DNA of 64,000 bases, taken from the NCBI GenBank assembly GCA_028622995.1, contig JAJQJQ010000043.1, positions 2,108,001-2,172,000 on the forward strand, written 5' to 3'. Source of the stretch: Panagrolaimus kolymaensis. Lineage: Eukaryota; Nematoda; Chromadorea; Rhabditida; Panagrolaimidae. The notes below the pieces were generated by a model. That model made no database searches. It was not told the DNA's origin and saw only the letters and a program-made list of their open reading frames with translations. This document shows positions 47,158-59,556 of the stretch, in pieces (positions within the stretch are counted from its first letter, which is position 1; the number at the start of each line of letters is the position of its first letter). A program made the position numbers and the translations under genes.

Positions 47158-50100
47158 ATTATTTTGAAAAATAAATTATTTTGTTTAATTAAGAAATAAA
47201 GGAAAACGAAATTAAATTAAATATGTGTGTCTAAAATTTGGGAAAATAATAGAGTAAAAATAGGGAGCAAAAAATCTAAAAAATATGTAAAAGAAAATAC
47301 AGTAAAAAAATTTCGCGGGGATGAAAAAATTTTAATTATAAAAAACAGTAGGTTCTTAAAAAATAATAAACCTAGGTAAAGCAAAGCGGTCACGAAAAAA
47401 AAAGGCATATTCTTTTGATTTATAAACATTTTCCTTTGAATACATATCAAATTTTTTTCGCGGATTTCCTAAAGTTTTACATATCAAAAATAAAAAAAAC
47501 TTATTCAAGAGTTTAATCGAGGAAAGTTTGTGCTATTTTTAAGACAAAAAAACGTAAGAAAAAGAAAGTTTAGTTCTTAAAAAAATCGATGTCTATCATC
47601 CTCAATTTTTTCTTCGTGGGCTATTTTTTCCTGAAATTTTTTTTTGCCGAAAATGATATCCATGATTTTTTCTTTTATTTTTTGGTTGATTGAACTGAAC
47701 TGATTTTGTCGGTCTCAAGTGTAACTGTTTCATTTTCATTTCTTTTTTTTCTTTTTTTTTTGGTGCGCATGGATATGAAAATATACATACAAATAATAAA
47801 AAGTTTTTTGCTCTCATGAAAATAAAAAGTTAAACACACACGAAAAATTTTTTTTGAGAGTTTTGTAAAAATAAAATAAAATCGTTGCCGAAGCGCGAAA
47901 AAAAAGAAAGAAAAAAAGATGAAACAAAACTTATAAAATTCTCTTTCGACAAAATAAGACAGAAATAAAAAAAACTTCAAAGAAAAAATAGAGTTGTAGA
48001 ATAAAAAGAGTTGGTGGTATTTAAAGAAAATGGTTTATAAAATTATGTTTGTATTTGGGCATCAAATTTTTTGACCTAAATAATTCAAGAATTTTTGTTT
48101 GTTTATTTTTGCATAAAAAAAGTTAAGAGTTTTTCTCTTGAATTAAACTTGATTTAAGCAAAGTAAGAAAAATGAAAGTTTTATTTTTTTTTAAAATGAA
48201 ACAAAATAAAATCCATCAAAAATAATTTCATGGTTAACTAACTTGTCTTAATCAAGGATCGTATTTCAAGCTTTTTGAAGGAATTAATTTTGGAAAAAAG
48301 CAAATCTCAAAGTTAAATTATTTAAAAAAAAATTTCATAAAAAGCTTTTGCACATATTTTTTTTGATAAAAATTTGTTGGAAATATTATTAATCATTGTA
48401 TTGTATTTCGATCAAAATGAAGTAAGAAAAAAGAAGAGTGAACGACAAAATTGTATCAAAAAAAGACAATAATAAATAAATCAAATAAATAAGTCTCACA
48501 CAAATCCATAGACTTTCTTTTCTTGGAGGATCATAGAAATTTTTTAGAGACTTTTTTTTTTCATTGAAGCTTTGATAAAAAAAAATAAACTTCATAAATT
48601 TAAAGATTAATCGCTTATATAAATTTTTCCACTAATTTTCAAAGATATTTCAAAGATACTAAAATTATTAAAGCTGCGTGGGCTCCTTTCAAATTAATTA
48701 ATTAAAAAGTTAATAAAGCGTTTTTTTTTCTACGGTTTTGTTAATTCCAAAACAAACAACAAACTTCCTCCTATTAAATTTTACTACAAAGTTAAAACCA
48801 AATAAATTAAATTAATTGCGGCATTTAAGCAAAGAAAATATTTTACGAAAGTGTGGGTGTTTTTTTGAAAACAAAAATTTTATAAAAAAAACGCTAAAAC
48901 GTTAGAATTTTTTAAATTCACGCCCAATCTTTTTTTTTGCATGCATTAAAAAAAGGCTCACAAAAACTTTAAAAAGTCAAGATTTTTTTTAATATTTTAA
49001 ATTAAAGCGGCAGCTAAAAACAAAACAATTAAACCGAGAAAACAAAAATTTAAAAAACGCAAGAAAAGTAAAAGAAAAAATAAAGTTGGAGGATTACAGG
49101 AAGGAACAACGCTGGAATTTTTAATAAACACCAGAAGAAGAAAAACACATAGCATCGGTGTCATCATTTTTAAATCCCAACGAACGAAAATAAGAATAAG
49201 AAGAAAAAATTGTAATTAAAAAAAGAAATAAAAGGGGAGCTATGAAACCTTAAAAATATATATATTCTTAAGAAATGGATATTTAGATGGATGACTTGCT
49301 TACTTGCAAATTGCAATGCCAGACAATTAATTTTTTGATAATAAAAATGATGAAGGAAGAAAAAAATCCACCAAGAAAAAGATGATGATGATGACGAAGC
49401 TTTAGGCCAGGCAGGAAGAAGAAATGATAAAAAAATAAAAACAAGCCTTATTGAAAAATAAAAGAATTTGATTTTGTTAGAAAAAAAGTATAATATTAAT
49501 ATTTGAATCAAAAAGAAAAGTTTTTTAAAAAACGAAGCAATATTTTTGAGATCAATTTTTTAGCTCTTCGTGACAGTTTTGGTTTTTACAAACAAAGAAA
49601 GAATGCAAATCCAAAAAAAATTACTAACATTTTTAAAAAGTAAGAAATTTTAGTTTAAAAACTCAAAAAAAGTTGCTAACTTTCTTATTATAATTTTTTC
49701 TTTAAAACCCTTTTCAAACCCATAAATCACTGCAACTTGAAGAATGTTTGAACATAATTTTTTTCTGTACTACCACTTCTCCTCTCCTCCTCCACTTTTC
49801 ACGCAAACAACATTCACTTTTTTTATTTATTATTTTAAAAACGGTAACTTTTTTTTCATTTTTATAAGTTTTTAATAAGTGCCCTCTTCTTGAACAACAG
49901 CTAAAATAATAATTCGCCTTCTAAAATTCTTTCTATTTATGTAATAATAATTTTTTTACCAATCAAAAAATTGAATAGAAAAAAAGAAAGAAATTTGTAT
50001 TTTTTTAAATATAAAAAAAAAGAGCATTTCTTTCCATTTATTTTTTTTCTTGCAAAAAAAAGGAAGAAAGAATAATGTCTTTTAGAAATAGTTTTTTTGT

Positions 50101-50716
50101 CATCAAAAAAAAAGGAAATGCGCAACAACCAAATATAAGAATGAAAAAAATAAATGAATATTTTTTTCTATTAACATCATCGTCGTTGCTTCTTTCTTGT
50201 TCGAAAAAAGGGGAATCCTTATATTTTATCCATCCACCCTTTTCTTCCTCCTGTTCCATATCCTCCCTTTTTTTTATCTTCCATTTTTATCCTTCTTCTT
50301 GTTCATAAATTTTTTTTGGAGGATGAGTTTAAGACTCTTCCTTTTTTCTTGCAAAAATTGCAAAATTGCAAAAAAAATTTGGAAGACTTATTTAACCAAA
50401 AAAAATTTTTTTGATGAACTTTTTTAATAAAAATTATGATTATGTTCAACCAAAAAAGAAAACGAGCATCAGTTGCAGAACGGATTAAAGAAGAAGAAGC
50501 AAAACTAATTTTTTTTTTCTCGCGCAAAAATAAAAAGGTTTTTTGGTTATTGAAATAAAATACATGGATGAAAAAATTTTAAATTTTTTTTGCAATTTTC
50601 CACAAAAAAAAAGAATTATCAAAAAATATGAAACGAAACCATAGAATTTTTTTTGGAAAAATAAAATAACCGTTTTTAATTTTTAGATTTATGAAATTTA
50701 AAAAGTGATTATTATC
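47158..50716. other. 3.6 kb without recognised genes
   Basis: Very AT-rich with long A, T, GA and CT runs; short frames here are K/F/S-rich low complexity with no family resemblance. No AACTG array is present despite similar base composition, which shows the array is not a by-product of AT richness. May include the ZP gene promoter. Confidence 0.5.
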
Positions 50717-50968
50717 TTAAAGGGAGTGTCCCAAACGATGAGAATAATTTTACTGCAACGGGTGTTCCTAGCCCGAAAGTTTCATTGTCTCAAAAGCTTA
50801 CAAAGTGCTACGAATTTTTGTAGCTTTTTGTAGCATTTTGAGAAAATTTCGTAAGCTTTTGAAAAAACTTTGTAAAAGTTTGTAAGACTTGGAGACAGTG
50901 AAGAAAAACTTTCGGGCTAGGAACACCCGCTGTAAGGGTTTTCTCATCGTTTGGGACACTCCCTTTAA
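50717..50968. mobile_element. TTAA-flanked hairpin MITE, copy 3
   Basis: 252 bases, in the opposite orientation to copy 1 at 15.7 kb and nearly identical to its complement over the full length. TTAA at both ends, AGGGAGTGTCCCAAACG tips. A frame encoding the same ~55-residue peptide can be read through copies 1 and 3, but it only reflects the shared repeat. Confidence 0.85.
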
Positions 50969-51136
50969 ATAATGGCAAAAGTTTTTAGAGAAAATATAAT
51001 AAAAAATAAATGCATCATAAAAACTAAAACTTTCAACAACAACAAAAAATGTTGTCCTTTTTGTTTCACTTTTTTTTTTGAGAATATAAAACTTTCTCAC
51101 AATTAAAGCACATAAACGATGAAGAAAAAAAACATC

Positions 51137-51611
51137 TACAATGTCGGCCCCTCAACTGGATTCAAAATCATCCGTTTCAATACGGTTTGATACGGATCGC
51201 TCCGGACGGGGTATATAGCTATTTTTTTTAAATTTATAGAAGGAGTAAAAAGGACAGGTCGATGCGTAATTTTTTGCTCTACAAATAGTATTCAAACTTA
51301 CTTTTATAAAAAATAAAAAAATAGAGGAAGTTATTGTCGATAATTATTAATTTTTTGACAAAGGAAGTTTGCATGTTGCAAAATAATACCTTAAAATTTT
51401 ATAAGTTTTTTGATTAACTTCCTCTATTTTTTAATTTTTCATAAAAGAAAGTTTGAATACTATTTGTAGAGGAAAAAATTACGCATCGATCTATCCTTTT
51501 TTGTCCTTCTATAGCCTTTAAAAAAATAGCTATATGCCCCATCCGGAACGATCCGGATCAAAACGTATTGAAACGGATGATTTTGAATCCAGTTGAGGGG
51601 CCGACATTGTA
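51137..51611. mobile_element. 475-base palindromic MITE with TA ends
   Basis: Left arm begins TA-CAATGTCGGCCCCTCAACTGG and right arm is its complement ending CCGACATTG-TA. The pairing continues with small mismatches almost to the centre near 51360 (for example the GATACGGATCGCTCCGG block against CCGGAACGATCCGGATC, and the GATGCGTAAT block against ATTACGCATC). TA at both ends suggests a Tc1/mariner-type target duplication. No coding sequence. Confidence 0.8.
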
Positions 51612-51968
51612 TTGCTTTTGTGGCCTTTATGAATGTGTTTAAGAAAAAATAAATGGCGCTATAATAAAAATCGTAGGTTTTGAAAATATGTAATCGTTAG
51701 TTCGAACAAGAAACACCACCGGTTTGGTTTTTATTCCAAAAATTGTCTTTTTTTATTTTCTAAAAAGTTTTTACGTGAATGGTTTTTTTTTCGCGCATGG
51801 AAAATAAAAAGGCATAATAATGTTGTAATAATTTATGGTTTCATGAAATTTTTGTGAATGTTAGAAAAAAAAATGTTAGTTTAAAACTTTTGCTTCAGTG
51901 AAGGTTGTTGGCTTTTGTTCGCGATTTGGAAGCTCTTGGTTGATCCAAAAAAGGCAAAAATAATATTT

Positions 51969-52041
51969 TGAGCATGACAGGATTCGAACCTGCAACCGCT
52001 GGATTCGAAGTCCAGCGCGCTATCCATTGCGCCACATGCCC
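51969..52041 (-). tRNA. tRNA-Arg(TCG)
   Basis: On the minus strand 73 bases fold into a complete cloverleaf: acceptor GGGCATG pairing with CATGCTC (one G-U), D arm GCGC/GCGC, anticodon stem CTGGA/TCCAG around loop CTTCGAA with anticodon TCG, variable loop CGGTT, T arm GCAGG-TTCGAAT-CCTGT, discriminator A. No intron. A T run follows the 3' end on the minus strand (TTTTATT-like), suitable for Pol III termination. Confidence 0.95.
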
Positions 52042-52136
52042 GTATATATTATTCTTTTCAACTCATTTTTTTCCAATCTTCAAAGTTTAAACCAACGGTG
52101 GCCATAAAGTAATTAAAAGGAGATACAAAAAAAAAA

Positions 52137-52862
52137 GGCGCACTGACTTTTGCGGCTTTTACACTTTGCGGCTCGACACTTGCGGCGCCGACTTTTGCGG
52201 CGCGACTTTTGCGGCCCGTCATATGCGGCCCGTCATATGCGGCCGACAGTTGCGGCTTTTTCAGTTGATGCCCAGAAAAAGTTAAAAACTAAAGAGACAT
52301 ATACAAGATACACTATGATATACTTCTTGTTCTAAATGGATATATCCGGATTCGGGAACACTCGATATGCCCATTAACAAAGTTTCAGAAAGTCAAGATC
52401 CAGAATTGATAAGTTACATTTCTGAATTAATAATTTAGAATTCTGAATATATAAATAACTTTATAAATATGTTTATAGATTTTATAAATATATTTTTAGA
52501 TTTTATAAACATAAAAACAAATTTATAAATATATAAATAAGAATTCAGAAATAGAAAATCAGAAATCCCATTTACCATTTTAGAATAATTACCTTAAATA
52601 AAATTGAGTTAACCGGTACGCCGGTTACACTAAGACACTGAGAAACTAAGCCAAACATGGATCCTCCTTCGGTGGAATCTATGAACTGAGATTCTAAGAT
52701 ACATCCTAAGGTTGAAATAAGAGCATATTGGGTGTATTGGATGTATGGGTTTATGAATGTACCAAGCATATCTTTGAGGATCCTTGGAGCCGCAAATGTC
52801 GGGCGCAAGTGTCGCGCCGCAAAAGGTTGAGCCGCAAATTGCAAAGCCGCAATTGTCGTACC
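52137..52862. mobile_element. Element bounded by inverted clusters of TGCGGC repeats
   Basis: The left end (52137-52262) has about ten TGCGGC/GCGGC words in a loosely tandem pattern with spacers such as ACTTT, CGACAC, CCGTCATA; the right end (52787-52862) has the complement, GCCGCAA, four to five times. The ~520-base interior is AT-rich with TATATAAAT-type repeats and no frame I trust. The mirrored GC-rich subterminal repeats suggest a foldback transposon; I see no clear target duplication. Confidence 0.6.
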
Positions 52863-53308
52863 ACCAAAAAAAATAACTCAACCTTTTCTTTTAAATGCAT
52901 GCCAAATCCTTTTTCAAAGCTACAATTTGGATAAAAATATTGCTAATTTTCTTTTTCCTAAAAAAACTGTAAAAAGCCCGAAAGCAAATTATGCAAATTT
53001 TGATTTACATTATTTATTCACTTTCAATCCATTATAAAAATTTCTTCTCAATCAAGTGATTTTATTTTCACATTCTTCTTCTTCTCCTGAGAAAATCGAG
53101 AAATACAACAACAAATTTCCTGTTTTGAAAAATTCAGAAAGTGCTTCTTCTTTTGTTTTGGTGTGTGGCTGCTGCTGCTTGCTTATTTACTTCTTCACTG
53201 ATCTTCTTTTTTCTTTGGTAATAATAAACAAATCAAACGAACGAAAGTTTTTTAAACAATCAATTGTGAGTTTTTTTGAATGTAAAATAAGAAGAAACCT
53301 TTTCAAAA

Positions 53309-53977
53309 ATGATGAATGAATCAACATATTCTTATGTTACTCAAGTCTTGGTATGTTTGCTTCTTTCTTTTTTTTTAAATAACTAAACTGCAAAAATATT
53401 TCGACAAAAGCATGGTGAAGCTAATTGCTAAACATAATTTTCTAATGCTTGTTCCATACAATTGTCAATCGCTTCTAAATAAGCTTTTTTTTAAATCCAC
53501 TTTTCCTTGAATAAAACAACTTTCCACATTTTGTGGTTGAGTTTTAGAAATTTTTTTGTGCCAAAGATTAATGTGTTTTTGCTTTCTTTCTTTTTTTCAG
53601 ATATCTTCAATTGTATTATTTCTATTAACAACTTTCATATCAATATGCTGCCGAAAGAAGAATAAAAAAATAAAAACTATAACAAAATCGATATCAAAAG
53701 AAAAAAGTAAGAAATCTGTAATGAAAGAATATCCAAGAGCTCCACCAATGTAAGTGTTTTTTTTTTGATTCCGATAATGCAATTTCTTTTTCTTATTATT
53801 TTCTTTGAAATATGGCAACTAAAGCATACATTTATTTACTAATTTTCATACTTTCAAAACGTATTAACCAGTTTCACTTTTTTTTTCAGCAAAAATGTTC
53901 CAATTGCTCCTCCACGAGAAGATGATGATACGTTACGTGGTGTAAATTCTCTCAAACATGAAGCTTCACTTAAATAA
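53309..53977 (+). CDS. 92-residue single-pass membrane protein
   Basis: Three exons, 53309-53350, 53601-53749 and 53890-53977, phases consistent. Short polar N-terminus (MMNESTYSY), a membrane helix (ISSIVLFLLTTFISICC, ~15-31), then a strongly basic K/S stretch and a tail with two PPxxP-like pieces (RAPPI, IAPPRED) and an acidic turn (EDDD). Orientation by the positive-inside rule puts the tail in the cytoplasm. I do not recognise a family. The exon boundaries, in-frame joins and proline motifs argue for a real gene. A poly(A) signal AATAAA is at 54053-54058. Confidence 0.6.
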
Positions 53978-54292
53978 TAATTACATAATATTCAATTAAT
54001 GTTATATGTTTGTGTAATCTCTCACTTTTCTTGAATGCAAAAAAAAAAGAATAATAAAGACTTGATTCCTTTTTTTGGTTTTTCTGTTTTCGGTATTCTG
54101 TATTTTCATTATAGCTATTCAATGCATTTTAGAATCATCTTTCCATGGAACGAAAACACAGTGGTATGAAAGAAATTTTATTACAAAAACACGAATAAAT
54201 AATAATATGAAAACATATGACAAAGATAATAAATTCTAATAAAAGCACCGTTGGGAGTTAAACCCATTGATGCAATTTCAAATCCATGAATC

Positions 54293-55801
<1,509 letters not shown>

Positions 55802-56393
55802 TCTTGGGTGATGCTTTTAGATTTGATAAAACTGAAAAATGGAATGTCCAAGTTTATCAGAAGAAAAAAATTAAAGCAATGATAAAAAAAACTCGGAAAA
55901 TATTTATCACGAAATTTTACTTACAAAATGAGTGACTTTCGTTTTAGACTTTTTTCTTATTATACTTTTTTGTTTTTGGAGAAAAAGCGCAGCAAAAAAA
56001 CCACGACCTTCTCGGTGTGGGTGAATCGAATCATACAAACAAATAACTTTCACTTTCAATAAAAATGTGCAAGGCCAGATAAAAAAGGAAAACAAAAAAC
56101 GAAGCAAAAATAGAGAAGAAAGACAAAATTGTCCATCATGATTGGTCAAAGATCAATAGAAGAAATAAAAATGGAAGTGTTCGTCTTGCATAATAACGAA
56201 CTAACTAAACCATTTTTAAGGCAATTTTTAGAAACAAAAAATAATCAAAAAGACAAATTTTTTATTATAAAACAAAAAAGTGAGAAAGAGCTGCGTTCAA
56301 AAAAATGATAGCGAGAGAAATGCTCAGCTTTCTATTTGGTGTGTCGTTTGCTTTTTTTAACAGAAATAGCAACCATGTCAACTCTTCATTGCC
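55802..56393. other. Upstream of adh-5 and tRNA-Glu, no further gene seen
   Basis: AT-rich; no exon recognised. The stretch just before 56394 is the tRNA 5' flank. Confidence 0.4.
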
Positions 56394-56465
56394 TCCCTAA
56401 TGGTCTAGTGGTTAGGATTTCTGGTTTTCACCCAGGCGGCCGGGGTTCGATTCCCCGTTAGGGAA
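56394..56465 (+). tRNA. tRNA-Glu(TTC)
   Basis: 72 bases forming a full cloverleaf: acceptor TCCCTAA pairing with TTAGGGA, D arm TGGTCTAGTGGTTAGG, anticodon arm TCTGG-TTTTCAC-CCAGG (first pair T-G as drawn) with anticodon TTC, T arm CGGGG-TTCGATT-CCCCG, discriminator A. B box GGTTCGATTCC is canonical. Followed by TTTTTT at about 56472 as Pol III terminator. Confidence 0.96.
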
Positions 56466-56771
56466 GTTATCCTTTTTTCATTTTTTTACACCCGATATTT
56501 GTTTTATCGTTAGCTTTTTTGCGCCGCAAACATTGTTATATAACCTGCTAATAAATGTTCTTTTTCTTTCATAAAGAAGTTTGAAACCTTCAAAAAAATT
56601 TGTTCAACAATGGTCCAAGTTTTACAAGCTGCTGTTAACAACAAACAATAGTATAGTACAATAACGCGTCAAAGAAATCAAAAACATGCAAACATAATAA
56701 CCATTAAAATTTATATCAAGTCAAAAAGAAATAATTATCATACAAAAAATACATAATTATACAAAAAACTT

Positions 56772-58284
56772 TCATTTTTTAGATGATGATGCATTATGAA
56801 GTTCTTCCAAATTTTTACTTCTACCAGCTTTAACAGGTCGTTGTTGTCGATTGCTTTCTTTTTCAATTGTGAGATTTGAAGAAATAATTGTAACATTTTT
56901 CTTTTTATAAATTGAATCATCCACAGAAATTCTTGGAGGAAGAGCATCAAGAGCAGCAGACGATAAAAGTTTTTGACTTTCACTTTCTTGATTTGTTGTT
57001 TTGAGTAAAGATCTTTGATGTTGAATTTGTCGTTCACGTACATCATTTTCAGTTCGAAGCATTTTAACAAATTTTGTACAAGCTTGAAGGCGAGCTTTAC
57101 GACGTTTAACTTCGGTGAAATAGTACAGCCACATGTTTAGAGGAATTGTTGTGAGAATAACAAGGAGAAGGAAGATTGACATAACCTGAAATTTTAATGA
57201 CGAAAGTTAAAGAAGCCAAAAAGTTAGGATTGATAGAAACATACCAAAGTGAAGCGAAAAATAAATGAAGCTTCAGCTTTGAGGCAGCTTTGTTCATAGT
57301 AGAATTTGTGGGATGACGATGCGTTGAACTTTTCCATAGCTTTAGTACAGTTTGAATAATAGCAACATGAATCAGGAACGCCAATACGATCTTCATTGAT
57401 ACTGGTTATATTTCGATTTTCTGGCTGAAAAGTAAGTATGATAGGATTAAGCGAATTTGAACATTAATGGAAGACAAAGAACGTCAAAACAGTTTACATC
57501 ATTGTTTGTAAACATCACAAATACAAAGTGGCTAGCATGTGTGAAATAAACCCATATGGAATCAAAACTTACAATGGAATTACCAGAAGCATTAGGATAC
57601 AATGGTTTCCAATCATCATGTCCATGATATCCACAACATCTGAGATCTTTTTGAAGACGATTAACATCAGAATCAACGTTATTAATATCAGCGAGAAATG
57701 TTTTCCTACTCTGAAAACGTAAAGCATAGAATTATTAGGCTCCAAAACACATCCATCAAAGAAACATACATGAATAGTATAATTTTGAGGATCAAGAAAG
57801 TCAAGTTTCCAACGAGGTTCAAGATGATTTTCAACGCCAATTGAAGTTAAAACAATCACTAAAACCATAGCAAGATAACATAACAGTGGGAAAAGCAAGA
57901 TAAAGGTAAAGAAACTTACAAGCAATCAAAATAGGTAAAAAGCATAAAGTTTGAAACCATGCATCAACAGCAGCAAGCCTTTTAGTAAAATTGTAATGTG
58001 CTGTTGACATAGATACCAATAAAACAGCATCAAGAATAAATGAAATTGAAGCCATAATTATAAATCCAATGACGATGATGCTGTAGCTAATTGTTCGGAG
58101 ATCCACTTCGATCAAAGGTGATTGAGTTATAAAGAAGTTCAAACATTGAGAGAAGACTGAAAAAAAAAGATTAAAAGATCAAAGAAATGTAAAAATATAA
58201 AAAGTACTTACTGACATAATAGAAAGAAAGTTTTAGAGCATACAAAGTTGCTAATAAACAACCTTTAGTTGGAGCTGAACCCAT
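56772..58284 (-). CDS. Tetraspanin
   Basis: Six exons: 58284-58212, 58156-57920, 57858-57770, 57710-57573, 57424-57245 and 57185-56772; about 376 residues. Four hydrophobic helices: near residue 10-33, ~45-70, ~88-112 and ~240-262. The large extracellular loop between the third and fourth carries the family hallmark CCG (~158-160) and a second pair CC at ~199-200 plus C ~205, expected to form the disulphides, with several N-x-S/T glycosylation sites. The C-terminal tail of ~110 residues is long for the family, charged and Q/S-rich. Tetraspanins organise membrane microdomains; I cannot assign the tsp number. Confidence 0.85.
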
Positions 58285-59535
58285 TTCTTGCAAGCAAATT
58301 GATGAAGATCAACAATCAACGTGAAAATGCAACGACGAAGAATGAATGAATGAAGAATGAAAAAAAAAAGTTGCAAAAAAGTTTGGCACAAAAAAAAAGT
58401 GAGAAAGAAGGAAGGAAATTTGCATGCACAAATTTCAAAGGAAAGCATTTTGAGAATTTTATCTTTCACAAAAAATTTCAAATTTCTTTCACTGGTTGTT
58501 GTTGGAATAAAATTTTATGGAAGATCCTAATATTTCTAAACAGGGACATTGTTTTAGACGAACCGAATAAATTTTGTTTTTTGGAAGGAAAAAGTCAAAA
58601 CAAAAAACGCAGTAAACTTAAAAACAAAATATTGAAACCAAAATTGCCTTTGATTGCGGCTTTAAACAAAAAAACGATGCAGTGTTTGTATTTTCGGAAA
58701 TCGTTGATCTTTTTTTTGAAACAAACATAAACCGGGGCTCATAAATTCAATATTGTTGTGGAATGAAACTAACATAAATATTTCGAGGCACCACTCTTGT
58801 GATGCAAGAACAACAACATAGGCACTACAAAATAAATATATCGATGGATGTTTTTAGACATTATTTGACCAAATACAAAGCTTATAATTTTCATTACTAC
58901 CTGGTGTGATTAAACCCAAATTAAACATAGGCTTTTTAAAAATTTAGCGAATGTATCATTGAAGTTTTTCTTGTTTTGCATACTTTCTTTCTTTAGGTGT
59001 GCGACGATGAGAGAATTTAGAATGTTTCAATGTCACAAATAATCAGATTTTTTGGATAAAAAGAGTCATTGTAAAAGGCTAAATCGTGTATGTAACTGAT
59101 AATTTTAAAAAAATTAGGGGAAGAGGAAGTTGTTTATCGGTGAAATATTAGTTTCATCGCAAATGATATCTTTGGCTTTCAGGAGATTTTTATTTTGTTT
59201 GTTCCTTTGTGTTACGTTACAGCTTCCTGTATATGCATATTTTTGATAACCTTTATTTTTAATTTCGTGAAGAAGAGCTTTTATTAAAAATTAGATCAAG
59301 GTTTTGAAAAACTAAATTCAGCTTTATCAAACATCAAAAAAACAAACTTTTTCTTTTTCAAGCAAAAGTTTCTGCTTCCTTATTTTTTTCATTCCCCAAA
59401 GTTTTTCTCTTTCGTGTTTGGACATTTTTTTCAAACTAAAAAAACGAGTTTTATCAACAAAAAAAAAAGAAAAACTTTTTATGTTTGATCGTTTTTTTTG
59501 TGATTTTCAATATTTTTTTAGATTGCTGAATTTCA
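58285..59535. other. 1.25 kb between tetraspanin and SHQ1 genes
   Basis: Divergent promoter region. Frames seen here are lysine-rich low complexity. No repeat, tRNA or array found. Confidence 0.45.
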
Positions 59536-59556
59536 ATGTATGTTAAAGAAAAATGA
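59536..59556 (+). promoter_or_regulatory. Short upstream ORF overlapping the SHQ1 start
   Basis: ATG TAT GTT AAA GAA AAA TGA: a six-codon frame whose stop TGA overlaps the SHQ1 ATG in an ATGA (59553-59556). A possible trans-splice acceptor, TTTTTTTAG, ends at 59521, so the mRNA would keep this frame. Confidence 0.55.

Noticed and set aside
52150..52881. Frames reading through the GCGGC clusters (R/A-rich peptides)
   Set aside because: Products of the hexamer repeats; the frames end at the cluster borders.
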